This document shows positions 60,186 to 64,000 of a stretch of 64,000 nucleotides of DNA, piece by piece (the first letter of the stretch is position 1; the number at the start of each line of letters is the position of its first letter). Position numbers and translations under genes: made by a program. A model generated the notes under the pieces. It worked only from the letters and a program-made list of their open reading frames with translations. It ran no database searches and was not told the origin of the DNA. Origin of the DNA: Deinococcus indicus (GTDB taxonomy: Bacteria; Deinococcota; Deinococci; Deinococcales; Deinococcaceae); the NCBI RefSeq assembly GCF_002198095.1, contig NZ_NHMK01000022.1, positions 1-64,000 on the forward strand. The letters are read 5' to 3'.

Positions 60186-61165
60186 TTGAGCCCCAGGGTG
60201 GGCAGCGCGGCGCGGAACGCCGGGAGGGTCACGTACGTCTGCGGACCGAAGGGCACGTCGCGCGGCAGGACGCCCGCCTCACGGAACGCGACCGCCAGGG
60301 TCTGGAGGGGCTTGAGGTCCGACGTCCGGAAGGGCCGGATGTTGAACGGCACGCTCTTGGGGACCGTGACGGCCAGGACACTCTTGGGAATGCCGAGCTC
60401 GTCACTGAACTGGTTGATGACCGTCTGGCGGTTGACGTTCGCCCAGTTCGCGGCGCTTTCCAGTTCGGCCAGCAGAACCTGCAGGGCGCGTTTCTTCTCG
60501 GGGTTCTGCAGGACGCTGCCCGGCACGAGGTGGTAGTTGTCGCCGCGCCCGAGGCCGGTGTGGTCGCGCAGGACACGCCCGCCGCTGCCCTGCAGGGCGG
60601 TGGTGAGGAACGGATCCCAGATGACCCAGGCGTCGATGCTGCCGTTCTCGAACGCAGGGCGCGCGTCGGGTGGGAGCAGGGGCACGACCGTCACGTCCTT
60701 GAAGGTGAGGCCCGCGCTGCGCAGCACGCTGTACAGGAAGGCGTGCGCGCTGGAGCCGCGGGCCACGCCGATGCGTTTACCTTTCAGGTCGCTGACCTTC
60801 TGGATGCCGGAATTCTTCGGCACGATGACGGCCTCGGTGGTGTCGCTGTTGTTGACGGTCACGCCCACGTACTTCAGGTCGGCGCCGCCCGCCAGGGCGA
60901 ACACGCCCGGGGCGTTGCCGACGCTGCCGAAGTCCACGGCGCCGGCGTTCGCGGCTTCCAGCAGGGGCGGCCCGGCGGTGAACAGCACCCAGCGGAAGTC
61001 GATGCCCTGCGCGGCGTACCTGTCGAGGGTGCCGCGCGCCTTGAGGATGTTCGGAATGCCGCCTTTCTGGTAGCCGATGGTGAAGGTGACGGCCTGCGCG
61101 GTGGACAGCGCGCCGAGGGCGAGGGCGGTGAGGGTCAGGGCAGCGGAACGCAGTCGGGTGGTCAT
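60182..61165 (-). CDS. ssuA: Alkanesulfonate-binding protein
   Basis: 327 residues from the ATG at 61165. Signal peptide MTTRLRSAALTLTALALGAL, no lipobox. IGYQKGGIPNILKARGTLD, VDFGSVGNAPGVFALAGGAD, DLKGKRIGVARGSSAHAFLY and SIDAWVIWDPFLTTAL are hallmark SsuA blocks. Binds linear sulfonates. Confidence 0.94.
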   Translation of the reverse strand: MTTRLRSAALTLTALALGALSTAQAVTFTIGYQKGGIPNILKARGTLDRYAAQGIDFRWVLFTAGPPLLEAANAGAVDFGSVGNAPGVFALAGGADLKYVGVTVNNSDTTEAVIVPKNSGIQKVSDLKGKRIGVARGSSAHAFLYSVLRSAGLTFKDVTVVPLLPPDARPAFENGSIDAWVIWDPFLTTALQGSGGRVLRDHTGLGRGDNYHLVPGSVLQNPEKKRALQVLLAELESAANWANVNRQTVINQFSDELGIPKSVLAVTVPKSVPFNIRPFRTSDLKPLQTLAVAFREAGVLPRDVPFGPQTYVTLPAFRAALPTLGLK

Positions 61166-61248
61166 GGGAGTCTCCAGAAGAGGGGTTGGGAATGGAGGGG
61201 GCGGGGATGAGGGCCCCCTCCCGCAGAGGGACAAGGGGAGGGAGACGC

Positions 61249-62466
61249 TTAAATGCTGCGGAACCGGCCGAGTTCGCTGGGGGCCGCGTCGGCCAGGACC
61301 GGCTCGGCGGCGCGCAGGGCCGGGGCGTGGGTGCTGGGGCCGTGCGCAGTGGGTGTGCTGGTGTGCGTCAGCGGCTGCCCGTCGCGCGGCGTGAAGACGG
61401 GACTGGTGCGGCCCAGCGCGGGGAACAGCAGTTCCGCCACGCGGTACGCCTCTTCCAGGTGGGGGTAGCCGCTGAGAATGAAGGTCTCGACTCCGATGTC
61501 CTGGTACTCGCGCAGCGCAGCGGCGACATTCTCGGGACTGCCGACGAAGGCGGTCCCGGCCCCGCCGCGCACGAGGCCCACGCCGGCCCAGAGGTTCTTC
61601 CCGACGCGCAGGGATTCGCGTGTGCCGCCGTTCAGTTCGCTCTGGCGGCGCTGCCCTTCGGAGCCGCTCTGCAAGAAGGCCTGGTGGGCCTGCGCGATCT
61701 GCTCGTCGCTGATCCCGGCGATCAGGTGCTCGGCAGCGGCCCAGGCTTCCTCCTCGGTGGGGCGCACGATGATGTGGGCGCGCAGCCCGAAGCGCACCTG
61801 CCGGCCGTGCCGGGTGGCTTCGGCGCGGACCTGCCCGAACTTCTCCCGCAGTTGCTCAGGCCGCTCACCCCAGCTGAGGTACACGTCCACGTGCTCCCCG
61901 GCGACCTCCAGGGCGGGCTGGCTGCTCCCCCCGAAGTAGATGGGCGGGTAGGGACGCTGCACGCTCGGCAGCAGGGCGCGGGCGTCGTCCAGCTGAACGT
62001 ACTCGCCGCGCTGCGTGACCGTCTCACCGCGCAGCAGCGCGCGGAAGGCGCCGAGCCACTCGCCGGTCAGGGCGTAGCGCTCGGTCTGGGTGAGGTTCAG
62101 GCCCTCGAAGTCGAAGTTGCCGCTGCCGGACACGACGTTCAGGTTCACGCGCCCGCCGGAGATGCGGTCGAGGGACGCGGTCAGCCGCGCGGCCAGCACC
62201 GGGGAGAGCAGTCCGGGGCGCAGCGCGACCAGGAAGCGCAGCTGCCGGGTGAGGCTCGACAGGGCGCTGGCGACGACCAGGGTGTCCTCGTTGGTGCCGC
62301 CGGTGGGCAGCAGGACCCCGTCGAAGCCGAGAGCGTCGGCGGCCTGGGCCACCTGCGTCAGGTACGGGAAGTGCGCGGGCCGCGTGGGCTGGCCGAGCTG
62401 GCGGCCGTCGCCACCCGAGGGAATGAACCAGTACAGGGAGGGGGTGTCGTGGGTGCTGTGCGTCAT
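61249..62466 (-). CDS. ssuD: FMNH2-dependent alkanesulfonate monooxygenase
   Basis: 405 residues. Bacterial luciferase-like TIM barrel: SLYWFIPSGGDGRQLG, GFDGVLLPTGGTNEDTLVVA, RLTASLDRISGGRVNLNVVS, TLTGEWLGAF-type region, IYFGGSSQPALEVAGEHVDV and ILSGYPHLEEAYRVAE. It releases sulfite from alkanesulfonates using FMNH2 and O2. No SsuE flavin reductase is adjacent, so a general reductase must supply FMNH2. It precedes ssuA in the operon and has a longer C-terminal tail than E. coli SsuD. Confidence 0.95.
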   Translation of the reverse strand: MTHSTHDTPSLYWFIPSGGDGRQLGQPTRPAHFPYLTQVAQAADALGFDGVLLPTGGTNEDTLVVASALSSLTRQLRFLVALRPGLLSPVLAARLTASLDRISGGRVNLNVVSGSGNFDFEGLNLTQTERYALTGEWLGAFRALLRGETVTQRGEYVQLDDARALLPSVQRPYPPIYFGGSSQPALEVAGEHVDVYLSWGERPEQLREKFGQVRAEATRHGRQVRFGLRAHIIVRPTEEEAWAAAEHLIAGISDEQIAQAHQAFLQSGSEGQRRQSELNGGTRESLRVGKNLWAGVGLVRGGAGTAFVGSPENVAAALREYQDIGVETFILSGYPHLEEAYRVAELLFPALGRTSPVFTPRDGQPLTHTSTPTAHGPSTHAPALRAAEPVLADAAPSELGRFRSI

Positions 62467-62536
62467 GGAGAACCTCGTGTGGGTGTGCGTGGGTGTCCGG
62501 CCTCCGTGGTGGAGGTCGGTTCGGGGCGGGTGAGGA

Positions 62537-62746
62537 TCAGGCGACGCGGCGCGCCGTAGAGTGGCGTGCGGGAAGGGCCTCGCGGGTGACGCAGGTGCGG
62601 CCCTTCAGGTACAGCTCGCGCATGGCGTCCCGCCCGTGGACGCGTTCGAAGATCAGCGCATTCCACTCGAGGGTGCCGTGGGGTGAGGTGACGAGCAGGG
62701 TGTCGAGCGTGCCGGGTTTCCACCTGACGTGCAGGGTTTCGGTCAT
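62537..62746 (-). CDS. Small protein of a sulfur-associated family (69 aa), paralogue 2
   Basis: AGGAGCC before the ATG. MTETLHVRWKPGTLDTLLVT, HGTLEWNALIFERVHGRDAM, RELYLKGRTCVTREALPARH. Same plan as the protein at 56641-56832: W-PGT-D, then -TxE-, the helix FxRxxGRxAxxxLxLxG and a short strand. First full gene of the ssu operon, 70 bp before ssuD. It may be a regulator or chaperone of sulfur assimilation; unknown. Confidence 0.65.
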   Translation of the reverse strand: MTETLHVRWKPGTLDTLLVTSPHGTLEWNALIFERVHGRDAMRELYLKGRTCVTREALPARHSTARRVA

Positions 62747-62785
62747 GGCCGTGGCTCCTGGAAGCGGGAGGGTTGCAGTGGGCCT

Positions 62786-62809
62786 GCGCGGCCGGAAGGG
62801 GGGCCGCGC
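62786..62809 (-). terminator. Hairpin between leader ORFs and the ssu operon
   Basis: GCGCGGCC (62786-62793) and GGCCGCGC (62802-62809) form a perfect eight-base stem with an eight-base loop. It lies right after the second tiny ORF and 39 bp before the first full gene. A candidate attenuator or a structure hiding translation signals; no U-tract. Confidence 0.5.
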
Positions 62810-62810
62810 C

Positions 62811-62834
62811 TCAGGTCAGGCGACATCGCGTCAT
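62811..62834 (-). CDS. Seven-codon upstream ORF (MTRCRLT)
   Basis: AAAGGA precedes the ATG at 62834. The peptide has one Cys codon, and the stop overlaps the edge of the attenuator-like hairpin. Chance occurrence cannot be excluded; listed because of the ribosome-binding site and position. Confidence 0.35.
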   Translation of the reverse strand: MTRCRLT

Positions 62835-62925
62835 GGGTTGTCCTTTGAGGGGAGCGCGTCTGAACGCTCGCCGCTATCGTTCCCGGTTCGGGCAGGCGTG
62901 GAGCACCGTGGAGGGTGAATTCAGG

Positions 62926-62988
62926 TCAACAACAACAGGTGCGGCCCTGGAGGGCGCGGTCGGCTGGTTGTGTGTTGAGCTGCTTCAT
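62926..62988 (-). CDS. Poly-cysteine leader peptide of the ssu operon (20 aa)
   Basis: MKQLNTQPADRALQGRTCCC, with three consecutive TGT codons directly before the TGA, preceded by CCAGGAG at normal spacing. Three terminal Cys codons in such a short ORF, upstream of sulfur acquisition genes and downstream of their promoter, match the poly-cysteine upstream ORFs known to sense cysteine in mycobacterial sulfur operons. When charged tRNA-Cys is scarce, ribosomes should stall at the Cys run and alter RNA structure downstream (stem at 62786-62809). Confidence 0.75.
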   Translation of the reverse strand: MKQLNTQPADRALQGRTCCC

Positions 62989-63067
62989 GTGGCTCCTGGT
63001 TGCTGCGGCGTCGTCGGGCCTGTTCCCTCGACCGCTCTGGATAGTGACCCTGTGCAGGGTTGGGCTC

Positions 63068-63103
63068 ACCCTAAACCAGATTACAAATCTTGTCAACTTT
63101 TGG
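63068..63103 (-). promoter_or_regulatory. ssu operon promoter with sulfur-regulon motif
   Basis: Minus strand: AGTTGACAAGATTTGTAATC. TTGACA as -35, 17-bp spacer, TAGGGT as -10. The spacer begins AGATTTGTAATCT, a dyad (AGATT, TGT, AATCT). The hemD promoter has the same arrangement with one base changed in the dyad. An element A copy starts 15 bp upstream. Confidence 0.75.
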
Positions 63104-63117
63104 ATTGGAGAGCGTAG

Positions 63118-63275
63118 TACGGACTCCGATTGAATGGGCTGCAAAGCCCGCTGGGTCCGAGCGAAGCGACTCGGAGAGCTGCCCCGCAGAGCGGGAGCAA
63201 CACGCCCCTCCGGATGTGGAACCGGCAGGGGCGGTGACGTTCCGGATTGTCGGCGAAACAAACGGCAGTCCGCAT
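63118..63275 (-). mobile_element. Miniature element A, full-length copy (reverse)
   Basis: 158 bp: TACGGACTCCGATTGAATGG through GAGAGCTGCCCCGCAGAGCG to GCGAAACAAACGGCAGTCCG. The longer subtype, like 38374-38530. Flanking triplets are TAG and TGA, so the duplication is no longer intact. Directly upstream of the ssu promoter. Confidence 0.8.
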
Positions 63276-63359
63276 GAACAGCTGACATGGACTGGTCAGC
63301 GTGTTCACGGGAGATGTACTCATGCCCAATTGTTCTGTCTGATCGTCTCCTGCGCAGCA

Positions 63360-63387
63360 GTCACGCGAAACGAACGGATTCCGTATC
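63360..63387 (-). repeat. Terminal fragment of element A
   Basis: CGCGAAACGAACGGATTCCG followed by TATCA matches the GTTTGTTTCG end of the element in reverse. The rest of 63388-63783 shows no gene. Confidence 0.5.
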
Positions 63388-63783
63388 ACTCAACCAGGAA
63401 AGTGGGGGACTTTTGCAGGAAATCTGTTCAAGCAGAGCCGGCATGAGCAGGACGATCTTCATGCTGAGGGGGGCTCTGGGGGTGTACTGGGATCTTTATC
63501 ATCCGGTGCTGTAAGAACTGCCAGCTTTGACAGGGTGTCAGCATGAAGGCCGCTGCCGTGTACACGGGAAAGGTAAGCCACGCTTTTCCACCAGCTTGAC
63601 GAATAGTTCACGCATCGCCTCAGCGTGAGAGAAATTTTTTGCATTTCCAGCGCCCAAGACCTTCATGAGACAGGCGGACACAAGGGTAAGAGTGGTGAAG
63701 CCCCCCCTCTCATAACTTCCACCAAAGAGGACACCCTGGAGCCTGACGCTCCTTCTCTCCCCTCACGACCTGGAGGTCACCTC

Positions 63784-64000
63784 ATGAATCACGTTTCCCG
63801 TACGCTGCTGCTGTCCGCCGCCCTGGCCCTGACCGGAACCGGTCTGGCCGCCGGCACCGCCCCGAACACCGTGATCAACAACAAGGCCGTCCTGACCTAC
63901 CGCGACGCCCTGAACGCCCCGCGCAGCGTCGACTCGAACGTCGCGACCGTCACGGTCCGTCAGGTGTTCGCCGTGACCGTCACGCCCGACAGCCCCGAGG
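63784..64000 (+). CDS. Secreted DUF11-type surface protein, truncated by window end
   Basis: GGAGGTCACCTC before the ATG. Signal peptide MNHVSRTLLLSAALALTGTG, cleavage near LAAG, then NTVINNKAVLTYRDALNAPR and SVDSNVATVTVRQVFAVTVT. The pattern 'NxAxLTYxDA...xSNxATVTVxxVxxVTVTPD' is the start of large DUF11-repeat surface proteins common in Deinococcus. Only 72 codons are in the window. Confidence 0.8.
   Translation, partial: MNHVSRTLLLSAALALTGTGLAAGTAPNTVINNKAVLTYRDALNAPRSVDSNVATVTVRQVFAVTVTPDSPE

Noticed and set aside
63459..63644. 61-codon minus-strand frame upstream of the surface protein
   Set aside because: No ribosome-binding site, composition not distinct from the surrounding non-coding DNA.

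Overview
The window is GC-rich bacterial DNA whose gene content and intergenic style (leaderless or GGAG-type starts, long GC palindromes in place of U-tract terminators, many small repeats) point to a Deinococcus species. The left part looks like a plasmid or megaplasmid: an iteron origin and an initiator gene lie at 7.9-9.8 kb. No parA/parB pair is visible here.

Layout. 0-1.6 kb: an IS5-type element cut by the window edge, inserted at the end of a truncated lipoprotein-like gene. 1.7-4.9 kb: two KtrB-type potassium transporter subunits with a small membrane ORF between them. 5.1-12.9 kb: plasmid backbone. It has minus-strand small genes, four of which share an identical 39-bp upstream element, then the initiator with a perfect operator-like inverted repeat, seven iterons, and a class-3 lipase whose stop overlaps a small lipoprotein gene. 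13.1-16.8 kb: a four-gene minor pseudopilin operon. 16.8-21.7 kb: small accessory genes damaged by miniature elements and an IS remnant. 21.8-27.4 kb: a UvrD-like helicase, a 2-kb gene-free tract full of diverged repeats (including a second, 31/43-bp spaced array), and two unknown genes.

28-41 kb holds a regulator pair, a topoisomerase I, a GNAT enzyme, a SAM-riboswitch-led metN-metI-metQ-metQ operon, a tyrosine recombinase, a paired SMR exporter with a TetR regulator, and an ABC exporter. 41.3-44.7 kb is a second, decayed copy of the 17-kb small-gene module, interrupted by a TetR/membrane-protein cassette and by repeats. 44.6-50.8 kb has HxlR-SDR-AKR genes, a bifunctional trehalose synthase/phosphatase, a decayed SfnB-like gene and a cyclic-di-AMP receptor-like protein.

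51.3-63.1 kb is a sulfur island: uroporphyrinogen-III synthase, an Rrf2 regulator, a sulfate ABC transporter, a chromate/sulfate-type transporter, a rhodanese and an ssu alkanesulfonate operon. Three of its transcription units share a TTGACA promoter with an operator-like motif just downstream. The ssu operon is preceded by a 20-codon ORF ending Cys-Cys-Cys-stop, which suggests cysteine-sensing attenuation. Two paralogous 63-69 residue proteins of unknown function accompany the sulfate and sulfonate genes.

Two miniature repeat families are scattered through the window. Family A (about 136-157 bp, 3-bp TNA target duplications) can be tied to an empty site elsewhere in the same window. Family B appears to derive from the IS whose transposase remnant is at 20.6-21.2 kb.
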